Part shown: in pieces, positions 46,403 through 55,598 of the stretch
Position numbering within the stretch: the first letter of the stretch is position 1
Layout: each line of letters starts with the position of its first letter
From: Mucilaginibacter sp. KACC 22063
GTDB taxonomy: Bacteria > Bacteroidota > Bacteroidia > Sphingobacteriales > Sphingobacteriaceae
Direction: 5' to 3'
NCBI RefSeq assembly: GCF_028736115.1
Contig: NZ_CP117877.1
Span: 3,162,001-3,226,000, forward strand
DNA length: 64,000 nucleotides
The notes under the pieces: generated by a model
What the model saw: only the letters and a program-made list of their open reading frames with translations
Told to the model about the DNA's origin: nothing
Database searches by the model: none
Translations under genes and position numbers: made by a program

Positions 46403-47359
46403 TTATGGTGTATAAGTAGTGGCTTTACCATATAACGCATTAGATACGCTTGACAGATAAGTATGTACATCTGTATTTGGCAAGTTGTAATATAGGTAAA
46501 TGCCATAGCTGTTATTAACTGTTTGTGTTGCCAGTGAGGCTGCCGTACTTGAACTGGTGCTTTGAATATCAATAGCAGCAGGGCCTAAATTTGATTTGGC
46601 AAGTCCCGGTACGTTTGGCACAGAGTAACTACCATAAATAGCATTCCAGCTGTAATTTACTTTTGAACCTACGGTTACCCCATTGTATGATAAACGTGAT
46701 GATGCGGGGCCATAGAAGTAAAATGAAATGATCTTGTTTGGCATCAGCTGGCGCAAAGCGGTTACCAGGTAAACAAACGAACTTGAATTTGGCTGGCCTG
46801 TGCCGTTAGTACCGTAATCGGCATACTCATCGTCAAAATCAATACCATCTAAGCCGTAAGTAGTTACCGCATCACTTAATTGCTGTGCAAACGCTTGTGC
46901 CGCGGCCTGTGAAGGGAAATTACTGATACCTGCGCCCTGGTGATTACCTAAAATAGAAAGCAATACCTTAATCCCTTTTGCCTGTAGCGGCTGGATATAA
47001 GTAGCTTTATTGCTTAATACATTTGTAACCTGTGGATTAAAGTACAATACGGCCTGCTGCGTGCTGGTATTGTAATTAATATTTGCCGCAAAAATAATCC
47101 CGATATCAAACAATTGCTGGCCTGTAGACAGCTTATATTTACCCACATTGCGGATATCATTATTATTCACTTCTACATAACAAACGCCTTTAGGGCCGCT
47201 TACCCCAATGGCGTTTGTTTGCAGATTATTTGATGAACCAGAACCCACAGGCGCAACAGTATTGCTTGCGTCTTTTTTACAAGCTGATGCTAATAATACA
47301 GTAGCTAATACTACTACAGTACCTGCATTTTTAAACAACGATTGACTAAATCTTTTCAT
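46403..47359 (-). CDS. GH18 endo-beta-N-acetylglucosaminidase (EndoH-like) lipoprotein
   Basis: 318 residues. The lipoprotein signal ends VLLASACKKD with Cys27. The single GH18 barrel has VCYVEVNNNDIRNVG at strand 1, KVLLSILGNHQGAG (about 131-144) and the catalytic DGIDFDDEYADYG with Asp176 and Glu178, matching DxxDxDxE. The YG after the Glu and the short barrel are typical of EndoH-type enzymes that cut the chitobiose core of N-glycans, rather than chitinases. It should sit on the outer membrane and release high-mannose glycan for the GH92, GH2 and GH125 enzymes encoded around it. Confidence 0.9.
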   Translation of the reverse strand: MKRFSQSLFKNAGTVVVLATVLLASACKKDASNTVAPVGSGSSNNLQTNAIGVSGPKGVCYVEVNNNDIRNVGKYKLSTGQQLFDIGIIFAANINYNTSTQQAVLYFNPQVTNVLSNKATYIQPLQAKGIKVLLSILGNHQGAGISNFPSQAAAQAFAQQLSDAVTTYGLDGIDFDDEYADYGTNGTGQPNSSSFVYLVTALRQLMPNKIISFYFYGPASSRLSYNGVTVGSKVNYSWNAIYGSYSVPNVPGLAKSNLGPAAIDIQSTSSSTAASLATQTVNNSYGIYLYYNLPNTDVHTYLSSVSNALYGKATTYTP

Positions 47360-47476
47360 AAATTTTGGTTTTAAATAATTGGTTTTATGGAGGCAGCTTA
47401 TTTAGATAGTCGTTGTTTTTTCTGCTTCTTTTAAATCATAGGCACATTTTTTAGGTTTAGTTAATTGGTCTTTATC

Positions 47477-49666
47477 TCAACGCTTAGGGTTTGGCCCCAT
47501 TGTAAACTCCAGCACGCCGCCTTTAAGCAGGTCCTGATGCGTGATATAGTTTTTATTATAAGGCTTACCGTTTAACGTAGTACTTTGTACGTAAACATTT
47601 TGCTTACTGTTGTTTTTAGCTTTGATTAAAAATTTCCCGGCAGGTGTATTAAAAGATACCTCATCAACAGATGGGCTGCCAAACATATACTGGCCGCTTG
47701 CAGGGTTAACCGGGTATAAACCGGCAATGCTCCACACTGCCCATGCGCTCATCTGCCCGCAATCTTCGTTACCCGCATAACCTTCGGGCTGGTCATGATA
47801 CATCGAATCAATAATCATGCGCACACGCGATTGTGTTTTCCAGGGCTGACCAACAAAGTCATACATGTAGGCAATGTGATGGCTTGGCTCGTTACCATGC
47901 GCATACTGCCCTATTAAACCGCTTACATCAGGCGATTGGTTTGTACCTGTCATTTTGGAACTGACAGTAAATAGCGAATCCAGCTTTTTAACAAAATTAG
48001 TGTAGCTGCCATATTTCATGGCAAGCCCGGTGATATCATGCGGAACAAAGAACGTATGCTGCCATGAGTTACCTTCGGTAAACATTGCCTTGTCAGGATC
48101 GTGTTCTGAATAGTATGGATCAAATGGAACTACCCATTTGCCGTCTGAGTTTTTAGCACGCGCGAAACCAATCCTGGTATCAAACAGATTTTGCCATGAA
48201 GTTGAACGTTTCATGTAGTAAGCATAATCTTCCTGTTTACCCAGTTTTTTTGCTACCTGCGCTATGCACCAATCATCGTAAGAGTATTCGAGCGTAACGG
48301 TAACACTGCTGCCATATTTATCCTGCGGAATGTAGCCATACTGGCGATAAAAGTTTGTACCGCGAATATCTTGCATCGAGCTTTTCTTCATCGCCTCATA
48401 AGCCAGGTTAACATCGATCCCTTTAATGCCTTTCAAGATAGCATCAGCCAATACAGGAACGGCGTGATAACCCGTCATACAATTGGTTTCATTTGCGCTA
48501 AGGTCCCAAACCGGCAATAATCCTGTTTCTTTATAAAAAGCGAGCATGGTATTTAAGATACCGGGATAGCGTTCGTCCTGTGTAACGGTAAGCAATGGGT
48601 TCAATGCACGAAAAGTATCCCAAAGAGAATATTCGGTATAGCGTTGCTGGCCGGCAGGCATTTGGTGTACCTCTCCTTTCGCATTTTGATAGCTGCCATC
48701 GGCATCAGAATATAATGCAGGTGCCATGCAGGTATGGTATAAAGCGGTATAAAACACTCGCCTAAGTTTAGGGTCGTTGGTTTTAACTTCAATCTTGGCT
48801 AATTCTTTTTCCCATTTGTTTTCTGCTGCCTGTTTTACTTTGTCAAAGCTCCAGCCTTTGATCTCGCCAAGGGCAAGCGTGGCTTTATCGTAGTTAACGG
48901 TTGACAGTGCCACTTTTAACATCACCTTATTACCTGGTTTTTCGTCAAAAAGTAACTGTGCCATAGTCGAAGCAGCTTTTACTTCTGAACCATTTACTGC
49001 CGAGCCATTTTCGCTCAGATACAATTTCCTGAATGGCCTTGATGTACGGATAGCAAAGTAAACGCGCTGCATTACTGCCCAACCTGTTGAATAGCGATAA
49101 CCAACCAGCGTTGAGTCATTGACTTGTTTGATATAAGTATCAGTAGGCTTATCCCAGTTTAAACGGAAGCCAAGATTCAATTTTACGACAGGCGATATCC
49201 CAACCGGATAAGTAATATCATGAAAGCCACAACGCTCTGTTGTAGTAAGCGCCACATTGATGCCGTTATCCAATTTTACCTGATAGTATCCTGGGGATGC
49301 CTTTTCATTCTTATGGCTAAACTTTGCCACCCCATGATCAGCAGTGTCTGTAATGATCTTTGTTTCAGGCATTACTGAAATATCGTACCAATCGCCGATA
49401 CCTGTACCACTAAGGTGCATGTGGCTAAATCCGGTGATCAACGAATCGCTGTAATTGTAACCTCCGCACCAGTCCCAGCCGCCGCGGCCATTATCGGGGC
49501 TTAACTGTACCATCCCGAACGGCACTACTGCGCCGGGAAAGGTGTGCCCATGCCCGCCGGTACCTATAAATGGATCAACATATTTTGTTAAATGTTTTTG
49601 AGCATAGCCTACCGTAGCCGATAGCATAGCAGACGACAGTACTATAAATTTTAAGCTTTTAAGCAT
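47477..49666 (-). CDS. GH92 alpha-mannosidase, secreted
   Basis: 729 residues from the ATG at 49666 (MLKSLKFIVLSSAMLSATVG, a clean signal peptide). A longer frame to 49720 would begin inside a terminator. The family signature YVDPFIGTGGHGHTFPGAVV is at about 24-43. Next are FGMVQLSPDNGRGGWDWCGG and GFSHMHLSGTGIGDW, then the C-terminal (alpha/alpha)6 domain with YTEYSLWDTFRALNPL, GNEPSHHIAYMYDFVGQPWKTQ and YAGNEDCGQMSAWAVWS. GH92 are calcium-dependent inverting exo-alpha-mannosidases; linkage preference (1,2, 1,3 and so on) cannot be read by eye. First gene of the mannose-glycan cluster. Confidence 0.93.
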   Translation of the reverse strand: MLKSLKFIVLSSAMLSATVGYAQKHLTKYVDPFIGTGGHGHTFPGAVVPFGMVQLSPDNGRGGWDWCGGYNYSDSLITGFSHMHLSGTGIGDWYDISVMPETKIITDTADHGVAKFSHKNEKASPGYYQVKLDNGINVALTTTERCGFHDITYPVGISPVVKLNLGFRLNWDKPTDTYIKQVNDSTLVGYRYSTGWAVMQRVYFAIRTSRPFRKLYLSENGSAVNGSEVKAASTMAQLLFDEKPGNKVMLKVALSTVNYDKATLALGEIKGWSFDKVKQAAENKWEKELAKIEVKTNDPKLRRVFYTALYHTCMAPALYSDADGSYQNAKGEVHQMPAGQQRYTEYSLWDTFRALNPLLTVTQDERYPGILNTMLAFYKETGLLPVWDLSANETNCMTGYHAVPVLADAILKGIKGIDVNLAYEAMKKSSMQDIRGTNFYRQYGYIPQDKYGSSVTVTLEYSYDDWCIAQVAKKLGKQEDYAYYMKRSTSWQNLFDTRIGFARAKNSDGKWVVPFDPYYSEHDPDKAMFTEGNSWQHTFFVPHDITGLAMKYGSYTNFVKKLDSLFTVSSKMTGTNQSPDVSGLIGQYAHGNEPSHHIAYMYDFVGQPWKTQSRVRMIIDSMYHDQPEGYAGNEDCGQMSAWAVWSIAGLYPVNPASGQYMFGSPSVDEVSFNTPAGKFLIKAKNNSKQNVYVQSTTLNGKPYNKNYITHQDLLKGGVLEFTMGPNPKR

Positions 49667-49701
49667 TAGTTGGTTAAGTTTATTCGGAGACATATATAAC
49701 G

Positions 49702-49730
49702 CAAAAAAACCCTTTTTCAAGGGCTTTTTT
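49702..49730 (-). terminator. Intrinsic terminator after the M1 peptidase gene
   Basis: On the minus strand, CCCTT-GAAA-AAGGG is followed by seven T. It separates the M1 peptidase transcript from the GH92 gene and shows that GH92 needs its own promoter, for which I see no clear match. Confidence 0.75.
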
Positions 49731-49770
49731 GCTAATTAATTTAATTCTTGTTATAGTATTAAACGATGTA

Positions 49771-51828
49771 TTATTTGTCATCGTCTTTTCTTGGCCAGGT
49801 ATTGTTTGCCTGGTTATAATCAGGGAACTTTTTGTCAGGGTCGATCACTACGGAAGTAATTTTTTCTGTTGACGGGAATTTGTAAACGAAGTAAACGTTA
49901 CGCATCCAAATCTCTACAGGCAATTTCACACGGGTAGTTTTGCCATCTTTTGTGGTGATGTCCATTACAACTGGCATTGGCATTTTGTCAAGGTTATCCA
50001 GTGTAATTAATGCACCTTTTGACGGATCATCATTTACATATTTCACTTCACGTACAGACTGGTCAAGCCTCCAGTTATTTTGGAACCAGCTTCTCCAAAA
50101 CCAGTTCAGATTTTCGCCGGTGTAGTTTTCCATCGTACGGAAAAAATCATCTGGTGCAGGGTGTTTAAATGCCCACTCGCGGATGTATGACTGAAATGCT
50201 TTATCGAAACGTTTTTCGCCGATGATCTGCTCGCGTAATAACACTAAACCAAAGCTTGGTTTACGATAAAGTATGGTCGCGTTGTTTTTCTCTTTAAGGT
50301 CATCAGTAACAGTCAGGATTGGTTCAATGGAAGGGTCTGTCATTGAAGCACCTATCTCCTGTGCGGTTGGCATGGCACGTGGCCTGCCATTTTGCGGAAC
50401 CATTACCGGGCGTGGATATTTCTTGTAATGAGCATCGGTTGACAAGGTATTAATGAAAGTGTTGAAGCCTTCATCCATAAAGCCGTACATACGCTCGTTT
50501 GAACCTACAATCATCGGGAACCAGGTGTGGCCAAACTCGTGGTCGGTTACGCCCCATGGATCTCTTGCGCCCATACCGCAGAATACGATACTTGGGTACT
50601 CCATACCGCCTGCAACACCTGCAACGTTTGTTGCTGTATTATAAGGGTACTCGTACCATTTATTAGAGTTAAACTCTAAGGTTTCTTTTACTTCGCGGGT
50701 AGATACGCCCCAGCCTTGTCCGTTAGTGCCGTAGCTTTCTTGCGGGTAAGCAGAAATAGCTATTCCTTTTCTGCCGCTTGGGAAGTTAATCTTTGCAGCA
50801 TCCACCACAAATGATTTTGATGCAGCCCAGGCACAATCGCGTGAGTTATTGATCTGGTAATGCCAGGTCAGCATGGCTTTGCCTGTTGGGCGTGACGATG
50901 CCTGCGATACTTCTTCCGGCTTACGGATAAATACGGTCGAGTCGCTTTTTGCGGCAGCAGCCCAGCGAGTCATTTGTGTTGGGGTATACACTTCAGCAGG
51001 GTTCAGCAACTGGCCAGAGCACATTACGATCATATCAGACGGCGCAGTGATACGAATATCGAAATTACCATACTCTAAGTAAAACTCGCCCGGCCCGGTA
51101 TATGGCAGCGGATTCCAGCCTTGCAGGTCATCATACACGTACATGCGCGGATACCACTGCGCTACTTCATAGATTCTTCCGTTTTTGCTATCGGCATAGC
51201 CCATACGGTCAGATCCATACCTTGGCGAAACAAAGCTATATTCGATCTGCAATTTCACCTGACCGCCAGACGGCATAACACCACCGGGAACAGAGATCTG
51301 CATACGGGTATCATTGATGGAAAAATCGAGATCTTTAACCGTGGTTTTACCTTTTGCGGTACTCAGTAATTTTACGGATTTGATTTTATAACCGGCATCA
51401 AACATCTCGCCGCGGCCACCGTTACGGCTACCCTGCTGCGTAACAATTGCCGAACCACGCGAATCAGATTTAAATAAATTCTGATCTAACTGCATCCATA
51501 AAAAAGGCAGTTTGTTTGGGCTATTATTGGTGTAAGTTAATACCTCTGTACCTGTTACCTGATTTTTAGCTGTATCCAAGGCAGCACTAAGCTGATAGTC
51601 TGCACGATTTTGCCAGTATTTTGGACCTGGCTGGCCATCGGCAGCACGATATTCGTTACCGTTTTTTGTATAAAAAAATGGTGCAAAAGCAGCGTGATAA
51701 TCATACGCTGTTGGAGGAGCGCCAACCTGCCCCGGCTCGGGCTGGTTTGGATTTGGTCGCTGGGCAAAAGTAGTACCGGCAGCAAAAACTGATGCCAGTA
51801 TCACACCGGCAAAGCCTGATCTTTTCAT
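49771..51828 (-). CDS. M1-family zinc metallopeptidase, secreted
   Basis: 685 residues with a signal peptide ending AAGTTFAQ, then a Pro-rich stretch ([16 protein letters not shown]). The zinc site HEFGH (430-434) is followed after 18 residues by Glu453 (FMDEGFN), the HExxH-x18-E signature of M1 gluzincins. The N-terminal beta domain (about 75-290) includes [21 protein letters not shown]. The canonical aminopeptidase exopeptidase motif GxMEN appears in altered form, [12 protein letters not shown], as in many secreted Bacteroidota members. It may trim peptides from glycoproteins whose glycans the neighbouring enzymes remove; that link is only from position. Confidence 0.9.
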   Translation of the reverse strand: MKRSGFAGVILASVFAAGTTFAQRPNPNQPEPGQVGAPPTAYDYHAAFAPFFYTKNGNEYRAADGQPGPKYWQNRADYQLSAALDTAKNQVTGTEVLTYTNNSPNKLPFLWMQLDQNLFKSDSRGSAIVTQQGSRNGGRGEMFDAGYKIKSVKLLSTAKGKTTVKDLDFSINDTRMQISVPGGVMPSGGQVKLQIEYSFVSPRYGSDRMGYADSKNGRIYEVAQWYPRMYVYDDLQGWNPLPYTGPGEFYLEYGNFDIRITAPSDMIVMCSGQLLNPAEVYTPTQMTRWAAAAKSDSTVFIRKPEEVSQASSRPTGKAMLTWHYQINNSRDCAWAASKSFVVDAAKINFPSGRKGIAISAYPQESYGTNGQGWGVSTREVKETLEFNSNKWYEYPYNTATNVAGVAGGMEYPSIVFCGMGARDPWGVTDHEFGHTWFPMIVGSNERMYGFMDEGFNTFINTLSTDAHYKKYPRPVMVPQNGRPRAMPTAQEIGASMTDPSIEPILTVTDDLKEKNNATILYRKPSFGLVLLREQIIGEKRFDKAFQSYIREWAFKHPAPDDFFRTMENYTGENLNWFWRSWFQNNWRLDQSVREVKYVNDDPSKGALITLDNLDKMPMPVVMDITTKDGKTTRVKLPVEIWMRNVYFVYKFPSTEKITSVVIDPDKKFPDYNQANNTWPRKDDDK

Positions 51829-52000
51829 GTTTGTTAGTTAATAGGTGTTAAAGATTGTTAAAAGCTGGCTATTATTAAAATACTTATCACAACGTCAGCG
51901 AATTGTTACCATTTCTTTGATTGATAGCACTTATAATTATTTTTATGATACCGTTTTTGATTTAAGTAAACAGTATTTTGTACCATAATTTGATACATCT

Positions 52001-52948
52001 ATGAGCCACAAATTTTCTATAGCCATATTAGATGATTACCAGCAGGCTGCCTTTAAATTTGCCAACTGGACTAATATTTTACAACAAGCCAACGTACAGG
52101 TATTTCATGGCCATATTGCTGACGAAGCCGAGCTTGTAGAGCGCTTACAGCCATTTGATGTAGTATGTATGATGCGCGAACGCACACCGCTGAAACGCCC
52201 TGTACTATCGCAATTGCCTAATTTAAAATTGATAGTTTCAACCGGTAAGCGCAATGCCTCGCTTGATGTACAAGCTTGCGAGGATTTAGGTGTCGAAGTG
52301 CAAATGACCGGCTACCACGAAAGCGGCGCACCTGAACTAACCTGGGCTTTACTGATGGCCATCGCCAGAAAAATTACAGTTGAAAATGCGAACGTACGTA
52401 ATGGTGGCTGGCAAACTACTATTGGTACAGACCTAAAAGGGAAAACCATAGGCATCATTGGCTTAGGCCGTATTGGTGCGAAGATGGCTGCTTACGCAAA
52501 GGTTTTTGGCATGAATGTGATTGCTTGGAGCGAAAACCTCACAAAAGAGCGTGCCGAAGAAGCGGGTGCGAAACTGGTGAGCAAAGAAGATATTTTCAGG
52601 CAGGCAGATTTCGTGACCATTCACCTGGTGTTAAGCGAAAGATCAAAAGACACCATTGGTGCGCACGAATTAAGCTTGATGAAGCCGGAAGCCTACCTGA
52701 TCAACACATCCCGCGGTCCGCTAATTAATGAAGCTGCCTTATTAGATACTTTAAGAAAAAAAGCTATAGCCGGTGCCGCAATTGATGTTTTTGATACCGA
52801 GCCGTTACCGGACGACCATGAATTTCGCAAGCTGGATAATGTATTGGTAACACCGCATATTGGCTATGTTACTGAAGATACTTACCGGATCTTTTTTGAA
52901 GATACTGTAAAAGCTATTGAAACCTGGCTTGAAAAACAAAATGCCTGA
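52001..52948 (+). CDS. D-2-hydroxyacid dehydrogenase family protein
   Basis: 315 residues. The Rossmann loop GLGRIG is at 154-159 (GKTIGIIGLGRIGAKMAAYA). The catalytic set is Arg238 (NTSRGPLINE), Glu267 (FDTEPLP) and His286 (TPHIGYVT). Family members reduce 2-oxo acids to D-2-hydroxy acids with NAD(P)H; the substrate is not defined. It has no signal peptide, so it is cytoplasmic. It is a single gene, divergent from the M1 peptidase and convergent with the oxidative sugar operon. Its stop codon lies inside the terminator stem. Confidence 0.9.
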   Translation: MSHKFSIAILDDYQQAAFKFANWTNILQQANVQVFHGHIADEAELVERLQPFDVVCMMRERTPLKRPVLSQLPNLKLIVSTGKRNASLDVQACEDLGVEVQMTGYHESGAPELTWALLMAIARKITVENANVRNGGWQTTIGTDLKGKTIGIIGLGRIGAKMAAYAKVFGMNVIAWSENLTKERAEEAGAKLVSKEDIFRQADFVTIHLVLSERSKDTIGAHELSLMKPEAYLINTSRGPLINEAALLDTLRKKAIAGAAIDVFDTEPLPDDHEFRKLDNVLVTPHIGYVTEDTYRIFFEDTVKAIETWLEKQNA

Positions 52949-52966
52949 GCTTAGCTCAGGCATTTT
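52938..52966. terminator. Intrinsic terminator between convergent genes
   Basis: AAAATGCCTGAGC and its exact complement GCTCAGGCATTTT form a 13-bp stem with a three-base loop. The dehydrogenase stop codon (52946-52948) is within the left arm. A- and T-tracts on both sides allow it to work for the DUF1080 gene on the minus strand as well. Confidence 0.85.
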
Positions 52967-52990
52967 GCATATAGAGGTAAATATTATCTG

Positions 52991-53770
52991 CTATTGTATT
53001 TCTCTTACCCAAATATTACGGAAGCTGATCGGCTCGCTTTTATCGCCGTGGGCTTGTAATTTAATTGGCGAAGCACCATGTTTTACACTGTATGATGGTT
53101 TACCGATGTATTGAGTTGGGCCTAACAATGTAGTATTGTTTTGTACCAGCACACCGTTAAAAAATACGGTTACACGTGCAGGTGATTTAACAGAGCCATC
53201 CTCGTTAAACACAGGGGCAGTCCAAACTACATCATAGCTTTGCCACTCGCCCGGTTTGCGTGCAGGGTTGGCCAGCGGGATAAACTGTTTGTAAATACTG
53301 CCTGCCATACCGTTTACATAGGTCTTGTTATCGTATGAATCAACGATCTGTAATTCGTAACCGGCATCGCCTTTACCTATTGAAGCAAGGAATAAACCGC
53401 TATTGCCACGGCCCTGACCTGTACCGCTAATGTTAGCCGGGATGCGCCATTCAATGTGCAACTGGTAATTATTGAATGCTTTTTTAGTTTCAATATTGCC
53501 AGACGCTTTATTAACTGTAAGGATATTATCTTTTACAAACCAGTTTGCAGCCTTGTTACGGTCTTCCGTCATTACCCATTGGTCAAGGTTTTTACCGTCG
53601 AACAATATTACGGCATCAGAAGGCGCGCTTTTAAAGTCGGTAACACCTGGAGTAACCTTAACAGGTACCGGCTCCCAAACCTCTGTATCCTCTGGTTTTG
53701 CATTTTGTGCATGTGCCATGTAAAAACTGCCGGCCAATAAGGCTGTTAAAAGAAATTTATTTTTTATCAT
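52991..53770 (-). CDS. DUF1080 / 3-keto-disaccharide hydrolase family protein, secreted
   Basis: 259 residues with signal peptide (FLLTALLAGSFYMAHAQ). A single concanavalin-like domain (about 45-258) has AVILFDGKNLDQWV, FNNYQLHIEWRIPAN, GNSGLFLAS, GYELQIVDSYDNKTYV and VKHGASPIKLQAHGDKSEPISFRNIWVREI, the typical DUF1080 ending. Family members cleave glycosidic bonds of 3-keto sugars made by sugar-3-dehydrogenases. It is the last gene of the operon that encodes a candidate dehydrogenase, which fits that role. Known from family: lyase/hydrolase activity; inferred: the substrate here. Confidence 0.9.
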   Translation of the reverse strand: MIKNKFLLTALLAGSFYMAHAQNAKPEDTEVWEPVPVKVTPGVTDFKSAPSDAVILFDGKNLDQWVMTEDRNKAANWFVKDNILTVNKASGNIETKKAFNNYQLHIEWRIPANISGTGQGRGNSGLFLASIGKGDAGYELQIVDSYDNKTYVNGMAGSIYKQFIPLANPARKPGEWQSYDVVWTAPVFNEDGSVKSPARVTVFFNGVLVQNNTTLLGPTQYIGKPSYSVKHGASPIKLQAHGDKSEPISFRNIWVREIQ

Positions 53771-53781
53771 AGTTAGATTGT

Positions 53782-54651
53782 TTATGCAAGCAAGCTGCGC
53801 AGGTACTTACTGCTTTGCGTGATGCTTACAAATGGGTCAATTTTAAAGTTTTCCTGTTCTACAATGTAGTGTCTTACCCCTGCTTTCTGAGTGTGCTTAA
53901 AGATTGATTTGAAATCAATGGTACCCTTGCCTACTTCAGTGTTCAGGTCATGGTTTTGCTTGTCCATATCTTTAACATGCACCATGGTAAATCTACCCGG
54001 ATAAGCTTCCAGCCATTTTACTGGATCCTGTCCAGAACGTACCACCCAGTATATATCCATTTCGAAATGTACCAGATCAGCATGGGTTTCTTTTAGCAGG
54101 ATATCATAAAGCATCACACCATCAACTTTTTCAAATTCAAAGTTGTGATTGTGATAGCCCATTTTTAAACCTGCTTTTTCTACTCGTTTAGCTGCAAGAT
54201 TAAGTTTGGTAGCTATGTTTTTAAGATCTGCTGCAGTTTTACGGAACTTTTCGTCCACATAAGGCATAACAATATATTGCTGACCTAATATCCTGGCTGC
54301 TTCTATAGCTTCGTCAATTTCACCTAACTTACCCTCTGCTAATAAAGCATCCATGCCATAGTGGCCGCTTGGGCTGGTCAATCCGTGTTTTTTAAGCAAT
54401 GCGCTAAACTCGGTTGCACTTAACCCCCAAAAGCCGTGTTCTTTGCTGTAACCAAAGGTTTCAACCTCTTTGTATCCGGCAGCTGCTATTTTAGCAATCA
54501 CGCCTTTTACATCTTTAGGCAGTTCCTCACGCAAGGTATATAACTGTAAACCTACTTTGCCGGTAATCTTCGCAGAAGAAAATTTAGGGGCTAACAACAT
54601 ACCAGCGCCTATAAGGCCCGCCTGGGTTAAAAAAGTTCTTCTCGTACTCAT
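53782..54651 (-). CDS. Exported sugar-phosphate isomerase/epimerase-like TIM-barrel protein (A)
   Basis: 289 residues. The leader MSTRRTFLTQAGLIGAGM has a twin-arginine motif with phenylalanine, indicating Tat export in the folded state. The xylose-isomerase-like barrel has VGLQLYTLREELPKDV, YKEVETFGYS, MGYHNHNFEFEKVDG (metal-site His/Glu), FEMDIYWVVRSGQDP and RFTMVHVKDMDK, ending YIVEQENF. Such proteins isomerise or epimerise sugars, and several act with 3-keto sugar pathways. Eleven bases separate it from the DUF1080 gene. Confidence 0.88.
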   Translation of the reverse strand: MSTRRTFLTQAGLIGAGMLLAPKFSSAKITGKVGLQLYTLREELPKDVKGVIAKIAAAGYKEVETFGYSKEHGFWGLSATEFSALLKKHGLTSPSGHYGMDALLAEGKLGEIDEAIEAARILGQQYIVMPYVDEKFRKTAADLKNIATKLNLAAKRVEKAGLKMGYHNHNFEFEKVDGVMLYDILLKETHADLVHFEMDIYWVVRSGQDPVKWLEAYPGRFTMVHVKDMDKQNHDLNTEVGKGTIDFKSIFKHTQKAGVRHYIVEQENFKIDPFVSITQSSKYLRSLLA

Positions 54652-54679
54652 TTGTATCTGGTTTTAATCTGTCTTGTTA

Positions 54680-55564
54680 TCAGACGTCACAAATCTGAAC
54701 GCATTTACGCAGCGATGCAAATTTATCAGGATTAACCGGCATAAACTCCTGTGCTACAAAGCCTTTATAACCTGTAGCCACAATAGCTTTCATAATTGCC
54801 GGATAGTATAATTCCTGTGTATCGTCAATTTCATGCCTGCCTGGTACACCGCCTGTATGGTAATGTGCGATGTATTGGTGATAATCCCTAATGTTCTGGA
54901 TCACATCACCTTCGTCAATCTGCATGTGGTAAATATCATACAGTAACTTAAAGTTATCAGAGCCAAGCTTTTTACAAAGTTCCGCCCCCCACCAGGTGCG
55001 GTCGCACTGGTAGTCTTTATGATCGTGCTTGCTGTTCAGAAGCTCCATCACCAATACTACTTTATGCTTCTCGGCTAATGGGATCAACTGTTTCAGTCCT
55101 TCCACGCAGTTGTTCCATCCTTCTTCATCGCTTTTACCACGGCGGCTGCCGCTAAAGCAGATCAGGTTGGTATAACCTGCCTTACCAACAAGCGGTATCA
55201 TTTCAGTGTATTGCTTAATCAGCGTTTCATGAAATTTCTTGTCGTTAAAGCCATCGGTAAGGTTAATCTCCGCACCATTACACATGGATGAAGTTAAACC
55301 ATACTTTTTCAGCATAGGCCATTCTTTAGGGCCAACCAGGTCAAGCCCGGTTAAACCTATATTTTTAAATTCCTGGCATACTTTCTCTAATCCATATTCA
55401 TGGTAGATCCACCAGCATGCCGAATGGTTAATGTTTCCTTTTAGCTTCAATGTTTTAGTTTCTTCCGAAGCCTGAGTGGCGAACGGACTTAACATGCCCG
55501 AAGCAGATATAGCCGCAGTGCCTGCCAGTATGTTCTTGATAGCCGATCTCCGGTTGGTTGCCAT
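54680..55564 (-). CDS. Exported hydroxypyruvate-isomerase-like TIM-barrel protein (B)
   Basis: 294 residues. The leader MATNRRSAIKNILAGTAAIS carries an RR pair and hydrophobic core, a probable Tat signal. The barrel shows CQEFKNIGLTGLDLVGPKEW, LICFSGSRRGKSDEEGWNN, VLVMELLNSKHDH, FKLLYDIYHMQIDEGDVI, YHTGGVPGRHEID and FVAQEFMP. These match the Hyi branch of xylose-isomerase-like enzymes with metal-binding Glu, Asp, His and Glu positions. Its substrate is unknown. It lies between the permease and barrel protein A in the operon. Confidence 0.87.
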   Translation of the reverse strand: MATNRRSAIKNILAGTAAISASGMLSPFATQASEETKTLKLKGNINHSACWWIYHEYGLEKVCQEFKNIGLTGLDLVGPKEWPMLKKYGLTSSMCNGAEINLTDGFNDKKFHETLIKQYTEMIPLVGKAGYTNLICFSGSRRGKSDEEGWNNCVEGLKQLIPLAEKHKVVLVMELLNSKHDHKDYQCDRTWWGAELCKKLGSDNFKLLYDIYHMQIDEGDVIQNIRDYHQYIAHYHTGGVPGRHEIDDTQELYYPAIMKAIVATGYKGFVAQEFMPVNPDKFASLRKCVQICDV

Positions 55565-55598
55565 ATTTGTTTGAGTTGATCTTTTAAAAATAGTTTAA

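Noticed and set aside
49667..49720. Longer start for the GH92 gene
   Set aside because: It begins inside the M1 terminator; the later ATG gives a clean signal peptide.
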